From Plumapathes pennacea (lineage: Eukaryota > Cnidaria > Anthozoa > Antipatharia > Myriopathidae), in NCBI GenBank assembly GCA_964036295.1, contig OZ038465.1, positions 4,471,167 to 4,535,166 of the forward strand: a stretch of DNA of 64,000 bases, written 5' to 3'. How positions within the stretch are numbered: position 1 is the stretch's first letter; every line of letters begins with the position of its first letter. Position numbers and translations under genes: made by a program. Below the pieces are notes generated by a model. The model saw nothing but the letters and a program-made list of their open reading frames with translations, did not search any database and was not told the origin of the DNA. Positions 35,533 to 59,800 of this stretch are shown piece by piece.

Positions 35533-36225
35533 ATGATAAACATGGCTGTCGACAAACTCAGAGAGGCTTATAACACTTTACGACCAATATTACAGCAGCA
35601 AAATCATCAGCAGGAAGATATTGACTATTTCTATCACGCTACCGATGATGAGAGAGATGTGAAAATACTGAATGAGGGACACTTCTTGGAAGGGAAGCAT
35701 GTTATCGAGCCATGTTTCCGCGCCCCACAAGCTGCGAGAGAATTCCGTGGAGTGTTGTTGCAACCAAGCATGAAGAAGAAGTGCCTTACTGGTCAGTCGC
35801 CTCATTACGGTAACATAAGAATTACTGTTCCTTGTCAAACGTTACTAAAATCAATGCGTAAGCCCGAGTTGCTCTTGAAAACTCTCTACAACTACCGCGG
35901 TTCGCCTTGCGATCAATACGTCCGTCTTATTTTACTGGATGCCACGAAACACCCCGAGGCGCGTCTGTTTTATAATCAGCACTGCATACCCTTGGATATG
36001 GCTGAGAACCCTTTCTTGTCTTTGAGAGTGTCCGACAAGAGCTGTCGCTGCATACAAAATGTCTCAGCAAAACCCGGAGTTCTCAATGTGCGGGTAGAAC
36101 TGATGGTCATCGGAGACGTGCAGCTCTTTTCTGTTTCCGACGTGAAAAAGACACCGCGGATGTGCAGTGAACCTAGATTTGGTATTGCTCCACTTCGTGA
36201 CTGGCAACGCAATCACCTACTGTAG
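35533..36225 (+). CDS. PHYHIP C-terminal-domain-like protein B, intronless
   Basis: A 230-residue single-exon gene from ATG 35533; a second in-frame ATG four codons on is equally possible. It is paralogous to the minus-strand gene at 34327-35034. Shared blocks in the same order are LREAYNTL, QEDIDYFYHAT, FRGVLLQ, SPHYGNIRITVPCQTLLKS, LLKTLYNY, YVRLILLDAT, NQHCIPLD, NPFLSL and LMVIGDVQL. It keeps the same resemblance to the PHYHIP C-terminal domain. The two differ throughout, so the duplication is not recent. Lack of introns in an intron-rich neighbourhood suggests an ancestral retrocopy or an intronless family; cellular role unknown. Confidence 0.7.
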   Translation: MINMAVDKLREAYNTLRPILQQQNHQQEDIDYFYHATDDERDVKILNEGHFLEGKHVIEPCFRAPQAAREFRGVLLQPSMKKKCLTGQSPHYGNIRITVPCQTLLKSMRKPELLLKTLYNYRGSPCDQYVRLILLDATKHPEARLFYNQHCIPLDMAENPFLSLRVSDKSCRCIQNVSAKPGVLNVRVELMVIGDVQLFSVSDVKKTPRMCSEPRFGIAPLRDWQRNHLL

Positions 36226-36252
36226 CGAATTGTATCTCATTGGGGCGCGTTT

Positions 36253-36280
36253 GGGGGGGGGGGGGGGGGGGGGGGGGGTT
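36253..36280 (+). repeat. Poly-G run (~27 nt)
   Basis: A nearly pure G homopolymer 28 bp after the stop of PHYHIP-like B. It could form a G-quadruplex; exact length may be an assembly estimate. Confidence 0.85.
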
Positions 36281-36299
36281 ACTCCCATATATGAGCCAT

Positions 36300-36500
36300 A
36301 TAGGTATGTGCCGCCCCAAAGGGTATCATTTTCAGCATTTTAGTCTGAAATAGGGTACTGATTTTAGCATTTTAGTCTGAAATAGGGTCGGAGATTTTGA
36401 TATTTGGTCTGAAATAGAGTTGAAAATCACAAATTTTGGTCTGAAATAGGGTAAGGGTTTTTAGTCCCAGGCAGCACACTCCCACCCAAAATTTTGAGGA
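36300..36500 (+). repeat. Tandem repeat of TTTTAGTCTGAAATAGGGT-type unit
   Basis: Four or five degenerate copies of a 30-40 bp unit centred on GTCTGAAATAGGGT, ending in a C-rich stretch (GAGTACCCCCCGG). Related sequence occurs at 5395-5580, so this is a dispersed repeat family. Boundaries approximate. Confidence 0.7.
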
Positions 36501-37707
36501 GTACCCCCCGGTAGATCCAATCAAATGCAGCCTAATTCTGACAAGACTTCGATTGTTTAGTGTGGTGCAGTGTGCTCAGCCAATTACAGTCATCCTAGTG
36601 GTTTCTAACAACACATAAAGATATAATTTTACAAGTCAATGCATGACTTAGGCTCGGTTCAGGCACCGCTCCTCACAAAATGCAAATTAGCTCAAACATT
36701 GATTTTTGCTGCGCATGTAAGGAGCACGATCTATTTAAACTAGCTGCTGCTAATTAGATGTCCTTGTTTAAATATTGATTTAAATAAATAAATAAGACCG
36801 GTCCTCAGTTTCTCTAAGACTTCCGGGAGGATATCGTCTATTTCTATCATGCTACCAAATTATGGTGGTCTGAAACTGTCAAAACCACTCATAAAAATGA
36901 TTCGACCTTGATGGAGAATTTACTGGCATTTTAGTTGGATCCTACTTGTAAGACTAAGTGTAAAGACATCCAAAGACCTTTTATGTAAGACTCAATATAG
37001 AGATATCTCAGTAAACTCAGTGAGCTTGCAATAATTATTGTATTTCAAAGACAACCAAACTTATCTTTAATACAGACTGATAAATAAATGCAATCCATTC
37101 ATTTATGTAGTTACAATCAGCTTTAAAAATTATGGCCATTTTTTTGGATTTTTTTAACACACATTTCTGTTCTATATAAAAACACTGCTCATCAATTTTG
37201 CATTGGAACTTTTTTCAAGCATTTGCTACCTTACTGATGCAGATACCATTAAATAGTACCGTTTCCTTACTTTGGTCTTAAAATCTCAAATTTGCTCAAT
37301 AATGGTAAATGATAATGAAAAGTTTTTTGCCCTACCTATAGTTGATCGATATACAACTGAAGAATTAAAAGTCAATCAGAGCACACCAAAAAATAAAACC
37401 GTTTAGCCTTCTCACCAAGAAGCTATACTTTTTATGATTAAATATTTTTTAAAGGTGCAGATACACCTAGCATTATCTTTTTATGAAGCTACACTCTCCA
37501 ACATACTCTGAAACTTCACATAAAATACCTAGTGTGCAAGTGCTTGAGGTGTACAGAGGTTTAGAGGAATTTGTATGCTGGGTTAGTTTTAGAAGCCTCG
37601 CGTTTTCCAGCATTAGTCTGTAATCACTCTATAGTGTGGTGATCACAATGACTGCGCAAAATCTTATTCCATCTTATTATAAGATGGAGCCAGTCAATCA
37701 TTGCAGA

Positions 37708-38002
37708 TCAATGAAGTGTGTGACTCCAGTTGACAGGGCTCTCCAGAAGTAACTTCCGTTCGTATTGCTGTTGCTTTCCCCTCTCTTGCTTCCTGTTTTC
37801 TGCTCGTTCCTCCATCAGCTGTAAACAGAAAAATAAGATGTTACAGCCGTACAGTAAAAAATCCCAGCAACATGAGTCCAACTAGTATCTACCATAAAAC
37901 AGTGAGAGAACTACATGGACAAGTGCCAATAATTATTCTTTTTATTACACTTAGTTTTTCACTTATGGTGGCAGAGGTCATACTAATTTATTACTATATT
38001 AC

Positions 38003-38089
<87 letters not shown>

Positions 38090-39564
38090 ATACTGTAGAA
38101 CCAGTATCAGCCTTGTCACTCCTGCAGGAGCTCCGATTTCAGCTGTTTCAGAAGATATATAAATGATGTGGTTTTAAAAGAGAAAATCAAGGTTGCAAAA
38201 ATACTGGATCATCAAGGTTCCTAAAATAAATATAGACAGTACAGTACATATAATATTATAGCACTACAGCATAAACAACAGGGTACTTCTCTCACTCGTT
38301 TGTTTGCATCTCTGAACTGCTGTAAGTAGCGGCTCCTGTTCGCCCTCTCCTCCTGGTCTTGCTGCAGACATGCCCTGTCATAACTGATTGCTTGCTGACT
38401 CTCTCTAGTCTTTCTGACCATGGACACCTTCTGTGAGTTATCTTGTTCTCTCATTTGCTGCAGTAAAGCCAACCTATTTTGTCTTCTATTGGAATCAGCA
38501 ATAATTTAATAACTTAGAACTTTTAAATACCTCAACACTGTACACACATACAGTACCATATACACACACACTCAACCCCTTGGCATATGTGTGCCTTAAT
38601 TACAGTATCTAGAGTGTCATATATATGGCAGAGATCTAAGTACATCAACATGTTTGTCCCAGGCTGGGGTCTGGGCCCCACTCAGTCAAGGGTAGATTAA
38701 GGGTTGCCCTGAGGGTGGGGTTGGGGATAGTTTGGTAAGCTGAAGCCGACTTATGCCAAAAAGTTTTTCAGAGTCAAAATGGCACCTTTTTATGTCATAT
38801 AAATTATTCTCTGAAGTGGGAGATTGGGTGAAAGTTTCAGAAGGGCATGAAAATATTAAATGGCTACCTTGTGTTAATTCTCTTGATGATTTATAAATCT
38901 ATAAATAAATATATACATCCTCCGTATACTTGCGTGCATACAATCACTTCACATCGGGGCTCAATCGGAGATACCCCGACGAAGTGCACGCAAAGCCTGC
39001 AGCATCCAGTCGAAGCAAGGCTAGTACCGTATAAATATTGCGAGAATTTTCGGTGCGTGCATACACACGTCAATATTAATATAGTATTACTTGTAGCTAA
39101 GTATTACTTGTAGCTCACAGAAATGAGAATATGCCCAAAACGTCCAGCAGCTGAGAGCGCGCAGAATTCTATAACAACTACATGTATAAATCGACATCGA
39201 TGAATCTGATTATGTTACAGTGTTTGTTAATGATATTATTGTCAACAATAAAATTATCATTAAAAATATAGTGACTTCTTGAGGTTGAATCATATATGTC
39301 ACACAGACGTGCAGACATTTGTCCTTTGTTTGTCAAGAAGGCAACGAGGGTAATAACTATTCGAGTAAAAGTCTAAATTTCTCACCGCACTTCTTCCTTC
39401 TCCACAGGGTTTCCATACATCGCTTTTACATATTCATCATTCCTCGTCTTGTAAACATGTCTTTTGCCATCAATTTTTCGCTCAGCAATCATATAGGTTG
39501 GAGTGGCAGTTTCCAGGCTAGCTGTCCTCCTGCAGTCTGACATTACTGGATTTGTTTGGCTCAT
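37708..39564 (-). CDS. Small highly charged coiled-coil protein, 3 exons, unidentified
   Basis: Minus-strand exons 39386-39564, 38296-38485, 37708-37818 (phases 2 then 0), 159 residues. I do not recognise the family. The N-terminus has a short conserved-looking core (PTYMIAERKIDGKRHVYKTR). From residue 60 to the end it is Gln/Glu/Arg-rich and predicted coiled coil (RLALLQQMREQDNS, RANRSRYLQQFRDANKRLMEER, KQQQYERKLLLESPVNW). The style recalls small axonemal or microtubule-inner proteins, but that is only an impression. Splice sites are good (donors GTGAGA, acceptors AATAG and TTACAG), and three exons in phase argue it is a real gene. Its start lies 192 bp from the divergent MIC19/25-like gene, implying a shared promoter. 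Confidence 0.75.
37997..38088 (+). repeat. (TTA)n microsatellite, ~30 units
   Basis: An uninterrupted ATT/TTA trinucleotide run in an intron of the coiled-coil gene. The poly-Ile frame reading through it is not coding. Confidence 0.95.
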
Positions 39565-39756
39565 CAGAACACAACTGTTGTGAAACGGGAACTGCGATCT
39601 TCTGGAAAAGAATTGCTATGGAAACAGTGAAACCGCTGACATCATGAGACAGTGGTCACACCATCGAGCTGGAAATTCAAAATGGCTGCCTTGTTCACGT
39701 GAACTATTCTTCATGGAATTTTCGCTTATTTTTTGGTAGTTTTCAAGCATAACACA
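39565..39756. promoter_or_regulatory. Bidirectional promoter, coiled-coil gene / MIC19-25-like gene
   Basis: 192 bp between divergent start codons. It contains AAAATGGCTGCC, a YY1-like motif of the kind found in housekeeping promoters. No TATA box seen. Confidence 0.55.
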
Positions 39757-42111
39757 ATGGGAAGCAGTGAGTCGACTAGGAGGGTAACTCTTGAAAGAGG
39801 TGGAGACGAAGGAAGCCCTGGTATTGTGAAAGTAAGTCCTCTGAAGTCTTATAAAATTTGTCGGACTTCCATCAAATATTTGGGCGTCGTTTGACCACTC
39901 TATTTTATATAGGCTCACGTAGAAATCCTTTAGGGATTGTACTGTGTCTTATATTTAGCTAAGCAAAATCCCCAATGCGACATTTATAGACTTTTATGCT
40001 CTTGGATGCAAGGAGTATTGAAGCCTACACCACCCCCACCCCACCCCCATTGTTTCACGAATATGCTTCTTGGAAAGGTCCAGGGAGCAATGAAAGAAAT
40101 CCGAGATGGCTTCCGGGTACTGAGAGGCAAAAATGTTTTGCATTCAAAGGGTTAATCAACATGCATATGGTTTTAGTAACTTACAGTATGTACATCAAAT
40201 ATTAGTATATTTTTGTGTCAAATAGGTGTCTGAAAGAGTTGTCAGGCGTTTGAAGGGAGAGGTCGACTTACCTTTGAAAGGAAATGAAGAGATTAGCACA
40301 GGTATGTTGTTCAGCTCTTTGGCAAAGTATCAGACTGCAATATTATTGATAAGCAATCCATGGCCTCCTAGACAAGCTGTCTTTTCCGGTATGCCTCCAC
40401 AAAACTTTTCTTTGTGTTACTCTATGAATTCCCAGACATCAGCTCATGATGTAGCTTACAGGAACTAGTGTCCTGTTTTATCACCAATGGGTTTGAATGA
40501 AACATGGATTTTATTAAATAAATACAGGAACTGTCATCAATAAGACATCCTACGTGTACTTTTGATGTTGTTCTTTTACAGATGAGTTAAACCAGTTGTG
40601 GGAAGACTTGCAAAGAGAAAAATCCCAGCTGGTCCACCAGAAAGAACACTTCCATCAGATTTTACACAAAGCATTTGAAGAGGTTTGTCAACAATACAGC
40701 AACATGACTTCCTTTAGTTTAATTTGTAATTTCATTCAACCTCTTTGAGAAAAAAAGAGTGTCCATGCTGGAAGTATAAAAATATCAGTAGTTATTGTGT
40801 AAGCATCCTTCACACAAAATTTTCACAACTCCTGCTTGTAACATCCTCCATCTGACTCCCATGATACACAGGGAAGGAAAGTTGAAGCTAATCGACAGGC
40901 AAGTATCAGAAGCCAGGACAGTGGTTCAGGTGGACCAGGAAACAATTTGAATGAAGTTCTGGAAGAAAAGGAAAATGTCATGAAAAACAGAGAGAACAAG
41001 CTCAAGGAAGAAATTGAAATCTTGAAGAAAAAGGTTTGTGCCTGGATACAATGGGTAATACCATATCCTGTAATTATATGAATATGTTAGTGTAGACTGA
41101 AACCGATAAGATTATGCAATTTGTTTGGCTAAAACTGATAATCATATGATCTTGTGGCAAGTTAGTCCAACACATGCAACCAGCAAATTATACACAATGA
41201 TGTTGATGGCTGTTTGTATTGTATTATTTTTAAAATTAGAATGCTGAACAAGACAGGGTCACCATTGAAAAATTTAATGAGGCTGTGGAAGAAGTAAAAG
41301 AGAAGTTCAGGTTTGTAAATAACTTTCATGTACAGTACAGTCCTGTATGACTGATGCAAATGAACCACTTTTTGGGGCATTTAAGGCTACTGTAAATTAT
41401 TGAAGTCTAACGAACAAATTATTTGTACCAGAAAAAATAATGGTATTTTTCTCTAAGTTACAATGCTCTGTCAAAAACGTGTGATAATTATACGAAAATA
41501 CACAGGAACTTGTTATTGTGAAATCCAGAGGAATTCAGGAAAATATAAATACAAACTCCAGCAAAAGAGCAATAGAGTTTGTTCAGTTCTTTTTGCTTTT
41601 CAGTCAGGAAGTTAGGTCTGAGAAAGAAGTTCAGGGGTTCTTATCTTGTTGTTTCTTCTTTCATTTCTGTTTTGTTTTGTTTGTCTGTTTTGTCTAATTC
41701 CCCCAATATTTGTACACTCAGTTCCAGTAGATGATTGTATATAATGTATCTGTGGCATTCTTTTCTGAAACTTTCAGTCACAAGCAACAACCTGAGGTCT
41801 GTCAGCACCTGAAGAATGAAGTAATCAACTGTTATAAACAGCACCCTGGAGAGACTCTCAGGTGTTCCCAGCATGTACAGGAGTTTATGAAATGTGTGAA
41901 ACAGTCACGGATGGTGAGCACAACTTTTTACACAAAAGTTAAACCAAGAAGAAATTAAATGGCACATGAACGATTTGCGTGAAACATTTGAGAGTAAGCA
42001 CTACAAATATCTAGGGATTTTGCATCTTTTCACTAGAAGTGTATATTAGATTGTAACAACATTTTTCCCGTTTCTTGTTGGCAGGCAAACCTCCAAGATT
42101 CAACCTTATGA
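39757..42111 (+). CDS. CHCHD3: MIC19/MIC25-like MICOS subunit (CHCHD3/CHCHD6), 7 exons
   Basis: Exons 39757-39831, 40226-40301, 40582-40682, 40872-41033, 41240-41310, 41778-41913, 42085-42111; 215 residues. MIC19 and MIC25 are peripheral inner-membrane proteins of the mitochondrial MICOS complex that keep crista junctions. The start MGSSESTRRVTLE matches the family: Gly2 for N-myristoylation, then STRRVTFE. A DUF737-type charged coiled coil covers about residues 50-155. The C-terminal CHCH domain has twin CX9C pairs at C170/C180 and C191/C201, oxidised by the MIA40 pathway. The last exon adds eight residues after RM. MIC19 versus MIC25 cannot be decided; invertebrates usually have one common form. 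AATAAA at 42436-42441 fits a polyA signal. Confidence 0.92.
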
Positions 42112-42435
42112 AAACCTGCGTTACTTGAAAAAGAAGAAGAAGAAAAAGAAACAAGATATTTCGAAGAGGCAGCCCAGCAACATGCGTGGAGACAGCTGAT
42201 GGATCTTAACAGTGTGGCAATCAAACTTCGAAGGATCGTTTTCAAGGAAAACTTTGCATTTGACCTGCAGATAGAGCTCCATACCCAATCATAATCTGAC
42301 CAGTGTACTGTACGGAGAAAAACTTTGCACGATTAGTTCCATGATTTTGTCAATTTTTTTAACTCTGAAAAACACTGTCATTGATGGTGTAACAGACGGG
42401 TTTCATTTGTAATTTTCCGCGATAAATTAAGTTGG

Positions 42436-42441
42436 AATAAA
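42436..42441 (+). terminator. Candidate polyadenylation signal of MIC19/25-like gene
   Basis: AATAAA about 325 bp past the stop and about 200 bp before the HFM1 start, so the transcript must end in this short tandem gap. Motif match only. Confidence 0.45.
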
Positions 42442-42644
42442 TATTTTAAATTGCGATTCCTGTTTGCCTTTCTCTATTTTTTTTTATCTGGGAGACTGGG
42501 TCCAGTAAAGTGCGACTCCGCGCACTTTTCCCGCCAAATGGAAACGTTGATGTTTTTGCACAAAGTCGCTGTTTTCTTGGTAGACGTTTGGCACAAATTA
42601 CCGCATATTTTTGTCAGCTGTCAGCTCCAATGTTTGGACCATAG

Positions 42645-55982
<13,338 letters not shown>

Positions 55983-56821
55983 AATTACTGCGGTCGACTG
56001 AGACAAGGATTTGAGCCGAGGATTTAATAATCCATATTGTTTAATGGACACATTATTCTTTTACATAAATAAGAACGCGCATTTTGCTGTGCATTTATAA
56101 ATTACTGGTACACCGTTATTATACTTGTTTGACATCATAAGAAAAAGTGGTATTCTTAAATATTAATCAAAGCACCGTTTTAGTTCTATAGAAAAGTAAT
56201 ATATTTTATTTTGCATTGCCCAAACCCGTCACTTTAAACCCCAAATTTGTCTTTTTACCAAAAACTGGTACTCCAGATTGAGATAACCATACAAATTCTA
56301 TAAGCCTCGTTCGCTTTTGTAGACTGAGATACATATATACACGAACCTTGTTTGCAAGGTTTCTGTCACTCGATATTACGAACTGTTTCCAATATAAACT
56401 GTAGCCGGAGGCTAATTGAGCTATCTCCTTCAAATAGTCGGACATCTCGTTATTAAATACTCCCTTTCGCGGTATCTATTTAGTTCCTAAATAAATCCTA
56501 GGTGCAGTAACCCCACTTGATGAACTTATATATTAGAGACACCGAGTTAATTATAGTTTTGCTTGCATTATTTTAGGTATGCAGCTTGCCTTGGTCGAGA
56601 CGGAATTATGAGATAGAACCACGGACAAAGCCGTCATTCTAGTCCATACTTTACTGAACACTGTGATCACATGTAAAACGTCGCAATCTAGTCCAACCAA
56701 AGAAAGCTAACCATGGCTTTATCTCACAATTCCAAGTACCAAATATTTATGCTTGATGTCTTTTTCTCACGCCACATTAGCGGGCTATGCAGACTTTGCG
56801 CCCCTGAGGGCTTTTTCTGTG
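55983..56821. other. Tail-to-tail gap between HFM1 and TBC1D30
   Basis: Presumed 3' UTRs of two convergent genes. AT-rich, no recognisable repeat or coding segment; the minus-strand frame at 56206-56445 has no domain. Confidence 0.5.
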
Positions 56822-59800
56822 CTAGCTTCGCTTTGTGTCTGCTGCACCGTTAGCACTGAGAGCCTTCCGCATATCATTTCTTCCTTGGAAAGCGTCCATT
56901 CGCTTTGCTCCTTTCTCGGAAATACCTCCATAGAGAATTTTACTTCTATTGGGCGCCTTCTTCCGTTGCGGGAAAGGGTTAAAGTTCGACGGGTACGTGC
57001 ACCTCTTGTCTTCATCCACGAGCCAAGGTCTGGATATAGGATCCGGTGCAAGTGCTCGTTTTTCCTCGGAAGCGCGATTTCCCTTTTGAGATACGTAACA
57101 TACAGTTTTCCGGCCTCCGTCCAAGACTGACGGACTATTTTTGTTAAGTACTTCCACAGCAGAACTGACGGACGAAGGCTTCGTTGAAGATGCCTGTCCC
57201 TTTAACACTGAAGCATTGACAACCGTAACTTTGGCCGGCTTTCGACTCGACGCGATGAGAGGTAAAGTTGGGCGCTGTTCATCAGTTTTAGGCGCTTCCA
57301 TCGAGGACACTTCACCATTCAGTCCCATGTGTTGAAGTTTCGAAACAGTTACAGGCTTAGTTGCCGCTCTCTCAGGGTTAATCTTCATATGGGTCTTAAA
57401 ATGGCCATTAGCTTTCACTTTCACATGGGGCACTTTATCGGCTGATTTTTCCGATTGACTTCTCGGAGAAACGCGAGAATCCGTGCAGTCAACGCGAGAT
57501 GTTTCGCCCACATTGGCACCAGATGAATTGCCAGCCTTGTCCTTTTGATTCCCCTTGAACAACGAATTCAAATGAGCTATGCTTTCCTTCGTGTAGGTGT
57601 TCTTGGCTACAGTTTTAACTGCCTCGGACTTATCTCCCGAACGTTTCTGCTCGCCAACGCCTTCCTTCTCTTTTCGCGGGCTGGGGTACTGCTTGCATGT
57701 CCTTGGTTTCTTCTTAGTAGCAGACACCAATAAATGATTAATGGCGGCTGGGATGCTCTTGCGCTTCTCTTCCTCTTTAATATTCTGCACAGCTGCCTCG
57801 GAGAAAACCACCACAGCCTGTTGTTGCATTTGGCGCATTTTGGAGTATTGCTTCTGCAGGAACGTCAACTCCCTCTGAACGCGTCCAACCTTGGGCTTCA
57901 ATGCGTGCTCTTCGGGAGAATACCCCTCGGTCGCGAAGACTCCAGGGCTTGCAGCGGCGATGTCAGATGCACCCACGTCGCCTTCAGTGATGCTCTTGGA
58001 GATTGGAGTAAGGTCGGAAAACGGCAATAGCATCCCCAAGCAACCTGCTCCTTCAAGATCGAAGTCTTCTTCCTCCTCATCACTTGAGCCGTGACCAAGA
58101 GCTTGTGAGCTGTCGTTCGGTGTTCCATCAGAAAAGGGATGGATGTTGTATGTGTACTGTTCTCTCAGTTCTGCCAAACCAGGCAAAGGAAATGGTGCGA
58201 CGCTGTAAACTTCCTACAAAATAAAGGAGGCAATGCTCTAAAGATAACTAGATTGACTGCGTCGGCGTGGAGAAAACAACTTGCCATTGCAAATGAAAAT
58301 AAAATAAAATAAATCACTTTATTTAAATCTCAATATATTTAGCACTGCCGTGCTAATTGGGGAGACTTGAAATGCAGAAACGAAATATCATAAACTGAAC
58401 GCAAATTATGAGAGATGAGAGTATGGTTCACACGAGTAAAGTAAGCGCAAACGCAAGAAATGTTTACACGTCAAACGCAAGCGTGTTCATGGATTAAAAG
58501 CGTTTTCATTTTGATTATACGCCTGCATTTGCCGTACATCAGTTCACCCGTGTTTGTGCTTGCTTGAACACTTCTCCTTTCGTTCCCAACAGGACAAAAT
58601 CACCCATCTCCCCGAAGAAGAAAATGCAACAACGATAAAACGATAAATCAGACCGTGCCAGAGATACAGAATATTTAAAGTGCAGCTGTACTCAGCAGCT
58701 ATGTACCTGTACGACGTCGAGGCATTCAATCACATCTCCTGACAACAAGTCCTGCATTACCATACCCATCGTACAATAGAAATCGTCTGACGTCTCTACA
58801 TCGTCAAGTCGCCTGAAGGGAACGACAAGAAACACTTAGTGCAAGTAACAGACTCCTCTTTCAAGAATAATCACGCACCTATCTATTGTACAAGTACATA
58901 ACGTGAAATTCTTTATTCGCCTGACCCCTCGACACAGGCATCGCTAAATCGCCGTTGTACCGAAGTCCTGACACACAAATTGCCTGCTTGAAACATAATT
59001 ATCAAACGACAACACACTTACTCTCCAAGCTTCCCCCATATCGCCAAGGCAACACGCAGCAAAACCTCAGAGCCTTCCAACAGGATGGAGTCCCAGACAC
59101 GGAGCACGGTATCTTCTGGTAAAGAAGTGGCAAATAGCGTGAGAAACCACTGCATGGTGAACACATTGATAAGCGGGGGCTCATACGCGGGGTGGGTATC
59201 ATCTTGTGCTGTGGCTTGAGCTTGTGACTGAAGGTCTTCCAAGTGCTTTGACAATCTTGGCAGCTTCACGCGCATCAGGTCACGAAGCACGGCCATGTCC
59301 ACGGACAGCGCACGAAGGTTGTTCGCAAAGTAGTTCATCGGTAACACATGGTCAATCAGATAAATCATCACCTGAGAAATAGCAACGTATGCTTTAAAAC
59401 AGTTCGGTTGAATTATTGGACTTTCTAGTTGCACCAAAGCGATGTGGGCTAACAACTCTTAAACCGCGCCGTGACATAAAACTAGTGTTACAATAGACCG
59501 TATTCTTCACTTTCAGGGCTCCAAGAATCAAAGATTCATGTCGTTTGGCCTAAAAGTGTCGTTTGTCTGTTTTGTTTCGATATATGATTTTTTTTTCGTG
59601 TGTTTCTGGATGGAAACATAACATTTGATTAGTTAACAGTTAAATTGTCAAACCTTGAGTGCGTCTTCCTCATTCCGGTCCATCACTTGAAGAATCAACG
59701 CTGCTATCACATTGAAGCCCTGGCAGTAGCCCACAGATTTGTTCCATCTGGCGAAAGCCAGCAACACGCGTTTGAGCGCAGCGCGCTCCTCAGGCGTATC

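Larger units (their letters stand above)
36226..37707. other. Intergenic gap, PHYHIP-like B 3' side
   Basis: Contains a G run of about 27 at 36253-36280, a tandem GTCTGAAATAGGG repeat (36300-36500), and then AT-rich DNA with no supported gene up to the convergent coiled-coil gene at 37708. Confidence 0.5.

Noticed and set aside
37872..38162. Poly-Ile ORF
   Set aside because: Translation of the (TTA)n microsatellite in an intron.
57734..58030. Plus-strand ORF opposite TBC1D30
   Set aside because: Antisense shadow of the long last TBC1D30 exon.
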